This document shows positions 11,186 through 21,296 of a stretch of DNA of 64,000 nt, piece by piece. The stretch is from contig VFIW01000030.1 in assembly GCA_006386115.1 (NCBI GenBank), positions 310,001-374,000 of the forward strand, in the 5' to 3' direction. This stretch comes from Globisporangium splendens. Taxonomy: Eukaryota > Oomycota > Peronosporomycetes > Pythiales > Pythiaceae. Position 1 is the first letter of the stretch. Each line of letters starts with the position of its first letter. The notes under the pieces were generated by a model. That model made no database searches. It was given only the letters and a program-made list of their open reading frames with translations, and was not told the origin of the DNA. The translations under genes and the position numbers were made by a program.

Positions 11186-13369
11186 ATGGAGATCGACCCA
11201 TACAAGTGGCTGCTGACGAGTGCGAGTCGAGAGCATTTAAAGCGCCAGTCCGAGATGAACCATCGGCTCGTCGGCAATGTGTTGCTACCGGCGATCCACA
11301 AGTCTGCCAGCAACGGCAATGGACCGATCCCGACGTCGTCGCTCAAGCATCTCAAAGTAATCGAGCAATGCATCCTGGCCGAGAACAAGCACGAAGAACG
11401 GCTCGCGAAGTGCGAGAGTGACAAGGAACGGCGCTACTGGACCAAGAAATTTCAGACCCAGCGCAACCATGAGCGCGCGCTAATCCAGGCGCTGATGGGT
11501 GGTGGGGAATCTGTGGATGGCGACTTGGAGATCAGTGAAATCAGCTTCAGTAGTGACGCTGCTGGGATCACTTCAGCCCCTCGTTCTCCGTTGATAGGCA
11601 GCATGAACGCTGCTGCGACATCGGGCATCACGGCTGCATTAGTGAGTCTAGATCGGGTCTTCCACAAATCAAAGTTCACAGGCGGTGTGCCAAACACGAA
11701 GCCGCATGCTCGAAAGAAGTTTAAGCTGCCGGATTGTCATGGTACAACAAGCAAAGTGGAGCCATACCTCGGACCAACCGCCACTGCTGCTAGGACGACT
11801 CACATCGTGCAGAACCAAAGAACCTATCAGACGCTGGGACCTGGTGCTGCTGCAAAGACCTCTCCACCGCGTCAAAAGAGTCGCTCGGCGTCGCCGTTGC
11901 ACATACCCCGAAAAAGGAAGCAGCCGCCTCAAAGGTATTACGAAACTTCCCACCCGCGCTCTCCAAGTCACCATTACTAAAGCCAAATCGACACATTGCC
12001 GCCAAGACAGAAGGGGTTTCGCCAAAGAAAAAGCTGACTGCCTCTGCTAAGGGGTTGTCACCCGCGCGCTTAAGTTCTGACTCAACACAGCACGACGAGG
12101 ACAGTAGCTTGGCTTTATTTGAAGGACCCACAAGCTTCCTCGAAGCCCAGCAGATAGCGTTGGCGGCGCTCAATGATCCGAATGATAGTGCGCATGCAAG
12201 TTCCGTCAGCAGTGGATGTGATAGTTTACTTTCGTCAAGATTTCAGGCAAATCGACCGCGTTCTTGTCCAGAATCACACCAGAGTGCTGTCCAAGACTGT
12301 GACGACACATCGCTATCGCAAGCTCAATCGGAGGCTGAGAAAAAGCGCATGGAGTGCTTCACAGCTGAAAGTGCATCATTTCTGAGCACGTTGCAACTTT
12401 CAGATGCTCGAAAGGACTGCAAATATGAAGACCTGCCAACTGCTGGTCACACAGATCCACAGCCTCCGCTAGAGGAAAGCGAAGAAGTAGCGACCGGAGA
12501 AGATAGCGGAGGTGACTGGGAAACCTACGATGAGCCAGCGGAGCCAGCACTCTTCAGTCCTCCCATCGATATCGAAAGCTGCCAGACTGACGAGAAAGAC
12601 GAGCACTTGGAGTCCACCATGAATAATCTGGCTGAGGACGACAACCTTGCTCTCGAAAGCGATCTGGTAGTGGAAGAAGTCGGGGAGACAAAAGCTACCA
12701 TTGAAGCTGTTGATGTCAGTACTGGAGGAGAAGACCTCACAAAGAACGAAGCAGAGCGCGTTTCAATCGACGATATTTCCAGACTACAAGAAGAGACACG
12801 AGACGAAAATGCTGTTGCCTGGATGATCTGGACGAGCAAGCGGAGATGGAAGTCGCTGAGGTCTTGTTCGACCTCGTAGACCAGATCTTCGGAGACTTTT
12901 TGACTGTCGGTCTGAAGAACAGCAGCGCTCTGCCGCCATCGCCTCGGAGTGGGGAAAGCAAGCAATCCACGTACCTGGTAAGTCCCTTCCATACCTGAAC
13001 AGCGTCTGTACCTTTTCGCACTGACCTGAATCGTGTTGTCGTTTGATCAAACAAATGGACACATAGGAAGTTGCTCCAAAAGCGAGCATCCACATCCAAT
13101 CCGCGTTCCGTGGCCACCAATCCCGGCGTGCGTTCAGGATGGCGCTGCACCAGGAAGCTCTTCGTAGCGGCGTGCTTGGCGCGATGCCGAGCAGTTTCCA
13201 GGGTAAGACCGGCTGGTATCAGGACCCGAAGAGCTTGATGGCGTACTACTTCGTGGTGCTGCCGGACACGGGCGAGTGGAAGCAGAAGGTCGTGATCCGG
13301 TGCAGTCGCCTGATCCTCACGCCGTACCAGATGCACGAAGAGATCCTGAGCAAAGTGTTTCTCTCATGA
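11186..13369 (+). CDS. IQ-motif protein of unknown function, with one or two frame breaks
   Basis: Exons 11186-12977 and 13067-13369 encode about 698 residues if a base is restored at about 11930 and at about 12815. The N-terminus (MEIDPYKWLLTSASREHLKR, then CESDKERRYWTKKFQTQRNH) is helical and charged. The middle is long, Ser-rich and acidic, without a recognised domain. The end has an IQ motif (IHIQSAFRGHQSRRAFR) that would bind calmodulin or a similar light chain, then a compact segment with GKTGWYQDPKSLMAYYFVVL. At 12815 the frame must shift to continue CLDDLDEQAEMEVAEVLFDL into the splice donor at 12978. At 11930 the alternatives are a missing A in an A5 run or an unusual 138-nt intron. 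I do not recognise the family; axonemal or cytoskeletal IQ proteins are possible relatives. Confidence 0.7.
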
Positions 13370-14143
13370 GAACAACTGGGCACGTGTGCGACACGACTGC
13401 GGAGAATGCGCAAATGCAAGGCTGCTTGGACCACCGCCGCCGCCGACCTTTCTGCTTTGTGCCGCGTCATTTGGGCACAGCAGCAAAGCGCGCGCTCGTG
13501 ATGCGCATGCATGGCAGGTGAATGGCAGCTTCAAGTTGCACTCGCGAAGAACTCTGCAATGCAGCATGGCGCTCCCGTTTATTTTATTGTTGTTTTTTTC
13601 TCACATGTCACACATGGTTGAGATGGCAAACGAAGGTAAGCGGACGTTAAGCATTTCACTTGGTTTCAGTGTGCTCCACACCCGTTAACCTTCGTTCCAG
13701 AAGCGCAACTTGAAGATGTTGGTAAAAAAAACAACTGAAGCAACGCAATCATTCCTGTCTTTGTTTATGGCTCCTGCCACCATCGGAGTTCACCTCTTTA
13801 CAAACTGCTCAACATCGTTTCTATTTTTTTCTCAAACTCACAACAAATTGCTAATTTGGCGTCACCAATTGGTGTGGCGCGGTGTCATTTTGCTGAGGAT
13901 GGGGCAGCGTCATGTTTCGTTCTGGAGTGGGAGGGAGGAAGGGGGGCAATCTGTGTGAGTGTGTAAATACACCAGCGTTTATTGCACTGGGTATTATCAT
14001 CCAGAGGCGCACATTCACACAAGGCAGAAATAAATAAATAAAAAAACACAGAAACGAAAAGCGCCCAGCACAGAGCAGCCAGCAACTCGCATCAACGGCG
14101 GCGTCCACCACCCTGCAGCACGGCGTAAGGGGCTCCGAGAGAG

Positions 14144-14182
<39 letters not shown>

Positions 14183-14350
14183 TGTATTAAGGGCGACTGT
14201 GCATAACAGGCTTCTTCGCGAGTGCGTCTGCGTGTGTCTTTTATACCACACGCACAGACGACACTCACACAGAAAAGAAACCGAGGGTTTGTATTTCTCA
14301 CCACAGCATTGAAGAAAGAGCGCGAGTGGTTGACTTGTACACGACGATAG
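13370..14350. other. Intergenic region with AC microsatellite
   Basis: 981 bp between the IQ-motif gene and the myotubularin gene. T-rich in its first half, with the AC repeat at 14145-14177. Short open frames on both strands are low-complexity. No gene supported. Confidence 0.5.
14145..14177. repeat. (CA)16 dinucleotide microsatellite
   Basis: About sixteen CA units, seen directly, ending 173 bp before the myotubularin start codon, so it lies in the promoter or 5' leader. Confidence 0.95.
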
Positions 14351-17300
14351 ATGGCGAGTCCGTTTGTGGGTCTGCGTGCCATGGAGCACGACACGTACAC
14401 GGGGATGGCGCCTTCGTCGTCGTCGCCTCGAAGTCCGCACGACGCGTCTCGATTGCGTCATCCTGCTCCACCTATGACTCCGACCATGACTGCGTCACCG
14501 CCGTCGCCTTTGACGGAAGCGGAGCACGACTGGCGCTCGAATAGCGGCGTGATGGTGTTCAAGTGCGACGGCGAAGAACTCGCGGCCGAGCGCGCGCTTG
14601 TGGCTTTGGACAGCGAGGACGAAGAGGAAGAAGAGGTGCAAGCGTACACGAACGGCTTTGCGCGCGCGTTCTCCGCGGGCGATCTGGACGAAGTGATCTC
14701 GCCGACGTCGTCGAGCAGCAACGGATCCAGCAGCGAACTGTTCCCCAGCGGAGGATTGGAGGCAAAGGCGACGCAGTCGTTGACGAAGAAGAAGCGAGCA
14801 GCAGCAGGAGGAAACAGCAGTACAGGAAAGCACGCAGTCGATAGTGCGGTGGAGACGAGAGAAGAGAATGGAGAAACCACGCGACAACACGTAGACACAC
14901 ATGCAGACGACGAAGACGGCGAAAATCGATTCAAGCTCGCGATTTCGCTGGAGTACGAGACGGACACGACGCCGTCTGTCGGTGGGACCCCCGTGACGGT
15001 CCCACTGAGCGCAGCGAACCGGAAAACGTCGAGCAGCTTTTCAGATCTAGGTGACGACGATTACTTCTCGCTCACTGACGCCATTGTGCCTGGCAATGCG
15101 AGCGGTGGCGGTGGGACACCGAATGGGATCAGCAGCACGTTTTATCCCATCCACGAAGACGATGCGTTCCGATTCATTCACTCGTCTATGGGTGCTCCCG
15201 GTGGCAGCGGGTACCCTCACGACATGCACCTGGGTGGAGATCTCCGCAGCAGCATGAACTATTACTATAGCCCTCCGAAAAGTGGACGAGGTGGCAACGG
15301 CCGAACGACGCCGACATTGCGCATTGGCATGCCAGCGGACGAATCGCAGCCGCTCGTTGGCAACATTTACCCCGTCGCAGGCGAGATCCTGCAGCTCAAG
15401 GTGGACAGCGCGGCGTACATCATCTTTTACAAGACCAAAGACGGCGAAGAGAGTGGCGGTGACATGGCGTATTCGTCGTCGTCATCTGAAGAATCGTCGA
15501 GTGACATGATCCAGTTTGGAGGAGACGACGGCGCAACGCCGATTGCCAAACCTCCGCGCTCATACGCGTCGTTGGGTGCCGCGGGTCACAAAGTGCAGAC
15601 CACGAACCTGTTTACGCGCGATTACACGCACCCGACGCGATCCATTGGCCGCGGTCTCTTTCGCGCGTCGACGAGTGTCGGGAGTGCCTTTCTGAAAGGT
15701 GCCGCGGGTCTCGTCAACCAGACGTATCAAGGCGGTGCGAACGGAGGTGTCTTTGGATTTGCAAAGGGTCTTGGCATGGGGATGCTGGGACTTGGCACGC
15801 ACGCAGTGAAAGGTGCGTTTCGAGGCGTCGGACAAGTGACGAACCTCGTCGGCGAGATGATGTTGGGAAGCGCGCCGCATTTCAGCATCGATGGGACGCT
15901 GGTGCTCACCAATTACCGCATCATTTGGATCTCTCAAAGTGCTGACGGTGTCGTGGAGATCCCGATCGCGTCCATTCTAACGCTCGAGAGCTCGACGACG
16001 GCACCGCATGTCGCGAATCTGGAATGCAAGAATCTGCTGAAGGCGAGCATCGCGTTCCCAGACGAAGCCACGTGCTACAATTTTTTGAGCTGCATCTGGG
16101 AATTGTACTCGGGGTCGTCGTCACATTATGTGTTTGCGCACATTCATTACGATGCGTTGCTGCGGAGGGAAGGAACGTATGCGGCGATCCTCGAGACCCC
16201 AACGCATCGATTCTATGATCCAGAGAACGACTACCGACGCTTGAAGCTGCTGGACGAAGAGAGCTGGATGCGGTTGTATGACAACTCGGACTACGCACTA
16301 TTCCCATCGTATCCAGCAGCGTTCGTGATCCCATCGGCATTGGACGAGTACGATTTGCGAGAATTGAGCGCGTATCGAAGCGCAAGCAGAATCCCCGCGG
16401 TCGTGTGGCGCCATCCGCATACGGGTGCGCTCGTGAGTCGTTGTGCGCAACCATGCGCTGGCTTGAGCGGATACGTAGTGGAAGCAGATCAGAAGCTTGT
16501 CGCTGCGATCCAAAGCGCCACGAGCGCATACAAGGACTCGATTTTCCATTTTTTCGATGCGCGAAGTCAAATGGCTGCGACTGCGAACTCGGCACAGGGG
16601 AAAGGCACAGAAGACCCGCGCAATTATCCAAATACCGAGCTCCATTTCTGCGATATTGCGAACATCCATGCAGTGCGATCGTCGTATAATGCGCTGTCGA
16701 CAGTGTGTCAACCGGGTCAAGAACGATCAGAGAGCGAATGGATCTTCCAATTGCGGAATACGTTTTGGTTTATGCACGTGTCGCGCATTCTGTCGACGTC
16801 GCAAGAGATTTGTCGGTGCTTGTGCCAGAGCGAGTCGGTCATGATTCACTGCAGTGACGGCTGGGATCGAACCCCGCAGCTCACGACGCTCGTGCAGTTG
16901 CTGCTGGATCCATATTACCGCACATTACACGGCTTCTTGTTGCTGATCGAGAAGGAGTGGTGCACATTTGGCCACATGTTCCGACACCGATATGCACAGG
17001 GCGAAGGTCCTGGACAACAAGAGTTGGAGGAGCAGTCTCCAGTCTTCGTGCAGTGGATTGACGCGGTGTGGCAATTGTGGAGGCAGGTGCCGTGGGCGTT
17101 CGAGTTCAATGAAGCCCTCCTTGCGGCACTTTACGAGCACGTGTTTGCCGGACTGTACGGCAACTTCCTGTACAACTGTGAGCGTGAGCGAATGCTGAAA
17201 GAGAGTCAATCACCGACGCGTTCACTGTGGTATGTGCTGCTTGAGTTGAGGGACAAGTACGTGAACGTTGAGTACGACGGCGCAAAGAACTTCAACAGCA

Positions 17301-17395
17301 TTGGGGAGAGTCTTCCATTCTGTGCAGAAGAAGATGCTTTGATAATGTGGGAGAATCATTTCAACTATGCGGATCCAGTGTGTCGAAACTCGTAA
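14351..17395 (+). CDS. Myotubularin-family phosphatase with GRAM/PH-like domain
   Basis: Single-exon gene, 1,014 residues. The first 330 or so residues are a low-complexity Ser-, Gly- and acid-rich extension. A GRAM/PH-G type segment follows (about 510-590, with LVLTNYRIIWISQS), then the myotubularin phosphatase domain (about 600-990). The catalytic CX5R loop is complete: HCSDGWDRTPQL at about residue 833, with the Cys, both Asp residues and the Arg of active 3-phosphatases, so this is predicted to be catalytically active rather than a dead family member. Such enzymes remove the 3-phosphate from PI3P and PI(3,5)P2 on endosomes. No FYVE finger is visible after the catalytic domain. The ATG at 14351 is the first in the long frame; the later ATG 14 codons on is an alternative. 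Confidence 0.92.
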   Translation: MASPFVGLRAMEHDTYTGMAPSSSSPRSPHDASRLRHPAPPMTPTMTASPPSPLTEAEHDWRSNSGVMVFKCDGEELAAERALVALDSEDEEEEEVQAYTNGFARAFSAGDLDEVISPTSSSSNGSSSELFPSGGLEAKATQSLTKKKRAAAGGNSSTGKHAVDSAVETREENGETTRQHVDTHADDEDGENRFKLAISLEYETDTTPSVGGTPVTVPLSAANRKTSSSFSDLGDDDYFSLTDAIVPGNASGGGGTPNGISSTFYPIHEDDAFRFIHSSMGAPGGSGYPHDMHLGGDLRSSMNYYYSPPKSGRGGNGRTTPTLRIGMPADESQPLVGNIYPVAGEILQLKVDSAAYIIFYKTKDGEESGGDMAYSSSSSEESSSDMIQFGGDDGATPIAKPPRSYASLGAAGHKVQTTNLFTRDYTHPTRSIGRGLFRASTSVGSAFLKGAAGLVNQTYQGGANGGVFGFAKGLGMGMLGLGTHAVKGAFRGVGQVTNLVGEMMLGSAPHFSIDGTLVLTNYRIIWISQSADGVVEIPIASILTLESSTTAPHVANLECKNLLKASIAFPDEATCYNFLSCIWELYSGSSSHYVFAHIHYDALLRREGTYAAILETPTHRFYDPENDYRRLKLLDEESWMRLYDNSDYALFPSYPAAFVIPSALDEYDLRELSAYRSASRIPAVVWRHPHTGALVSRCAQPCAGLSGYVVEADQKLVAAIQSATSAYKDSIFHFFDARSQMAATANSAQGKGTEDPRNYPNTELHFCDIANIHAVRSSYNALSTVCQPGQERSESEWIFQLRNTFWFMHVSRILSTSQEICRCLCQSESVMIHCSDGWDRTPQLTTLVQLLLDPYYRTLHGFLLLIEKEWCTFGHMFRHRYAQGEGPGQQELEEQSPVFVQWIDAVWQLWRQVPWAFEFNEALLAALYEHVFAGLYGNFLYNCERERMLKESQSPTRSLWYVLLELRDKYVNVEYDGAKNFNSIGESLPFCAEEDALIMWENHFNYADPVCRNS

Positions 17396-17832
17396 GGATA
17401 TGCGATTAGCAGTCTCTACCTGGCCAGAAAAACGCGTATCTGCTGTTCGGCTTATATTGATTCGATGTCACGAAAGTATCATCTCAACGAAATCAAGCAC
17501 CGACAGATCAAATTTGTCTTCCAAGCTGTGCTTGTTCCTGGAAGCAATACAAAGAGCGGAAAAGTTGGAAACTACGCTTGAGACGGCAGTAGCCGCTTGA
17601 GAGGCACTTACATGAACGCTTCAGCAGCATTTCGTACGGGAGGCGATTGCCTTTTCGTCAGCGTTTGTTGACGATAGTGTGTGCTTGGGGTGACTGGAAC
17701 TGCAGGTGAAGAAGGTTTTTTTCTTTTCGGATTTGATGTCTGTTGTTTATCTATATCACCAGCTAGGAAAAAACAAGATATTTAGGATAGGAAGTCACAG
17801 GTTTGATGTTGTAGACGTAAGTAAAAATTAGA
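17396..17832. other. Convergent intergenic region
   Basis: 437 bp between two converging genes, AT-rich near 17700-17830. It should carry both 3' ends. No gene recognised. Confidence 0.5.
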
Positions 17833-19574
17833 CTATAAAAGCACGAGGTGCAGCATGAACTCGCCTGCCAATGCAGGCTCAACTTGGCGTTTCTCACGAG
17901 ATAAACCTTTCCGCTTCGATGAGTGCTGTGCTTTCTGGAACTGATGCTGACGTGCCATGGAATTTTGTACGGTCCGTAGGGGCTTCGGAGCACCGGCTGC
18001 CGTTGGTTTTACCAACTGCTCGTTGGAATTCGCTGTTGCCCGTGCTTTCTGCATCTCCGGTTGGCGTGCCGTGGAGGAGATTTGCACCGAATTTGCTGTG
18101 TTTCGCTGAGGCTTCGACGCACCACTCCCTATTGCCTCCACCAACTGAAAATGGGACTCATCGGAATTATCTGTGACATAATCACCATTCACGATCGCTG
18201 ATGCAGTGTTGTCATGAACTGGTGCCACAGCACGACGTGAAGTCAGGTGGTTGTGCATTGACATACGACGAAAAGATGATGCTCTCACCATTTTGGTGGC
18301 CGATTTCCCAGTCCACAATCTCCGCTGCTGCTAGTTCGTCCGAGATTGAGAAATGGCTTCTCCCCATTGCGCTTGCATTCGCTTGCTCAGTTTCCCATTG
18401 CACAATATCAGCTGCCGCATCGAGTTCGTCCAAAATCGTGTTATAGTGATCGAAACTCGTGCTTCTCTCAGCTTGTTGAGCTTCCCACTGCGCAACGTGA
18501 TCCACGACAGCGTACTCTTCCGGCGACACTTCGTGCGCACAGGCTTGTCCCACTTGCTGGTTTTCCTCCCAATTGATTATATCGACTGCTGCTTCAAGGT
18601 CATCAAGAAAGAGGGAGTGGTGCTTTTGATTCGAGGCGTGATGCTCTAGAAACCGATCAGGCGCTTGTTGAGCTGCGTTTCCTCGGCTCACCGCATTGTG
18701 TTGTTGCTGCTTTTGCTCTGTCCGTACGACGCCTTGGTATTGCAGTGTCTCTTTTCTCGAAAAGTACAGCATGTTAGCTTATTACTCGAGACTTTCGGCA
18801 CAATATCAAGATCAAACCTGCTCGCTGCTGAGATTTGCAAAGAGGGCAATACTCTTGGACAGCAGATCCGATAACACTGTGGTGGATGCCGTACTCGTGG
18901 TTTATCGAGTGGGATGAATTTTGCGCAGAAAGCATCGCCATTTTCTGCTTTCTTCGCTCCAGAGCCTGCTGCCTCCGACTCTCGATCTGTTGTCGCTGCG
19001 CTTCGGTTATTGTGTCAGGGGAGTCTTCGATCATGACAGGAGCTACCACCATTGGAGTCTTTGGCACCACCGCCTCTGGCACCGCCATCACTGGAGTTTT
19101 TGGCGCAGCTACCTCTGTGACCTCTTTCTCTCTCGTCTCCTTTGGTGGTGACGGTAGCTCGTATCCATTTTTCGCGAGAATTTCCTGTGCAAGCGATCTC
19201 GGCGTATGCTTTGCCTTGTTCTTTTCCACATCTGCCAGCAGAGACAACAAATCAAAGCCACACACATTTACCACCTACAGAGTGGCAACAGCCTTGCCAC
19301 TTTGCACGACGACTCGTAATCGAAGAACGTACATGCTTTCGCTTTCACAACCATTTTCTCGCCATACAGTCTTTTGATCTGGAAACCATGGATGTGCATC
19401 ATCTTCTCTGTCGCTCATCCTCCCAAGACGGCACATCGACACACACACACACACACGCACCTCTTTCCATTGCGCGGCCTTCGCCAGTTCGCGCACATGC
19501 TTCTTCTTCTCCGCGAGCTCTACGGGCGCGCCGTCGCCCTTCGGCGTCTTCTTCACCTTCTTCACCTTCGCCAT
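17833..19574 (-). CDS. Uncharacterised protein with RPA32-binding-like helix and W-E repeats
   Basis: Five exons (19461-19574, 19333-19378, 18818-19231, 18289-18750, 17833-18218) join in phase to 473 residues, starting MAKVKKVKKTPKGDG. A basic N-terminus is followed at about residues 127-150 by ITEAQRQQIES then RRQQALERRKQKM, which resembles the RPA32-binding helix of TIPIN, SMARCAL1 and XPA. A YCPLCKSQQ CxxC pair follows at about 180. Residues about 240-345 hold four copies of a unit like LDDLEAAVDIINWEENQ, and the basic C-terminus has an imperfect internal repeat (QLVEAIGSGASKPQR / QLVKPTAAGAPKPLR). The family is not recognised. A DNA-replication or repair role is an inference from the helix alone. 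Confidence 0.7.
19440..19457. repeat. (CA)n microsatellite next to a splice donor
   Basis: On the minus strand this is a GT repeat beginning a few bases inside intron 1 of the W-E repeat gene; the donor itself (gtgcgtgtgt) merges into the repeat. Seen directly. Confidence 0.9.
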
Positions 19575-19745
19575 TTCCACTTTGAGTGAGTGTGGGGTTG
19601 ACCCTGAAAAAGGCAACTTGAAGTGCAATGACTTCCATGAAGTCAGAAAAATGACTACCATTTTTTCACTCAACACACAAAATACGGGAGACGTCGCAAA
19701 GTGCGGGTCTTTATTTACGGATACAACACCGCAGATTCATGCATT

Positions 19746-21110
19746 CTAGTTGACCTGCTGGCGTGGCCACATGGGCATCTCGGACTCCGTTGGCGTGGGC
19801 ACGTAGGTATCTGGGAAGTCGTTCCAGAAACCCCAGCAGTTGCCCTTGCAGGTCGCGAGGCCGCACGTGCGGCAGTGGATCGGGCGCGGCTGCAGCTCCA
19901 CGAGTGCGCGCGCAGCCTCCAGGTCCTCGTCAATGGCGCGCAACCGCGCCTCGATCTTGTTGATCTGATTGCGGATCGTACGGCGCTTGTTTCGCCAGCC
20001 TTTCTCGACCGCGAACTGCTTGTAGACCGATTCTAATGCGGCCTGGTGCTCCACGAGCTGTTCTCGCGAGAGGTACTGCAAGAACGTCACGTAGCAGTGC
20101 TTGAGGTACTGGTGGTCCGTGCAGTGCACCTCGCCGCGGCGTTCCGCAAAGCAGGAATCACACACGAGCACGAGGTCGCGGCATACGGAGCACACCTTGC
20201 GGCCGCTGAACTCATCGTGTGGCGTCTTGCATTCGATGCACTTGCCCACCACTTCGCTGTTCTGGGAGCCCATCAGCACTCTAAACAAAGAGAGAAAGGA
20301 GTGGATGAGGTTAGTATACCTCCAGACAGCAGACATTAAACCACACGTGACTCACCTCTTGTCAAACACAAAGTTCTTGCCCTTGAAGAAGCCTCCGTCC
20401 TGGTACGCTTCGAGGTACTTGTGGATGCCACCCTTCAAGTGGTGCACATCCTCGAGTCCCTTGCTGCGCAGGAAGTTGGACGCCTTCTCGCAACGGATGC
20501 CGCCTGTGCAGTACATGAGCACTTTCTTGTTCTTCATCTCATCCAAGCGGTTCTGCAGGAACGCATAGTACTCGGAGAAGTTCTTGACTTCAGGGTCCAC
20601 GGCGTCCTCAAAGTGGCCGACGAGAAACTCCTTGTGCGCGCGCACATCGAGCACGACGTGGCTGTCCTTGTTCGCGACGGCTTCCTGCATGGCTTCGTGG
20701 AACTGCTGCGGCGTGAGGTACCCGCGCTCTTCGTCGGACGCGTCCATGTTCGGTCGGTCCACGACGCCACCTGTCGACACGATCTCGCGCACGTACTTGA
20801 TGATCAGTTCGACGAACGGTGCCGCGACAGACGTGTGGAAGCTGTGCTTAAAGTCCTCGGGCTTCATCGCGAACGTCTCATGCGCGCAAAGGAACTGGAT
20901 GTACTCGTCGATGTGCGCCTTGCTCGGACTCGAGAGCGTCGCGTTGATGCCTTCCTCGCTGATGAGGATGCGGCCGACGAGCCCGAGCTTCTTGCAGAGC
21001 GCATCCTGCTCCACCTTGGACGCCTCGGGGTCCGCCACCTCCACGTACTTGTAGAACAGGATCACGTAGTGTCCCTCCACAGTGCTGTTGCTGGTGTTGG
21101 TGTCGGCCAT
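19746..21110 (-). CDS. TSTD2/TrhO-like rhodanese-domain protein with Cys-rich C-terminus
   Basis: Exons 20356-21110 and 19746-20280 join across a GT-AG intron to 429 residues. The first half matches the UPF0176/TrhO family: an N-terminal acylphosphatase-like fold (YVILFYKYVEV, then GRILISEEGINATLS) and a rhodanese domain with the active-site loop YCTGGIRCEKA, where the first Cys is the predicted nucleophile. Bacterial TrhO hydroxylates the wobble uridine of tRNA; eukaryotic relatives include TSTD2 (family knowledge). After the intron come about 140 residues rich in Cys pairs (CIECKTP, CSVCRDL, CDSCFAE, then CRTCGLATCKGNC) around a helical segment, likely binding zinc. Whether the protein modifies tRNA here is inferred. 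Start chosen at MADTNTSN; an in-frame upstream codon at 21164 is less likely. Confidence 0.88.
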
Positions 21111-21296
21111 GATTGCTGCTCGTTTCTCTGCGTCTGCTAATGAACGCGCGTGTGTGCCTGTCAAATTAGACTGATGGCTGCGCTTTGCGCTTTACGTGCG
21201 CCATAGACAAGCAAACGACCACTGTATTTGCATACCCTCTTGAAATCGATACCATTTTTCAAAAGAGCACACCTCAGTCAAAAGGAAAACTCCAAA
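21111..21296. promoter_or_regulatory. Short divergent promoter (TSTD2-like / DONSON-like)
   Basis: Only 186 bp separate the two divergent start codons, so both genes must share this control region. No specific element was recognised with confidence. Confidence 0.55.

Noticed and set aside
14092..14461. Minus-strand frames over the CA microsatellite
   Set aside because: Repeated Cys-Val is the translation of the CA/TG repeat; no gene.
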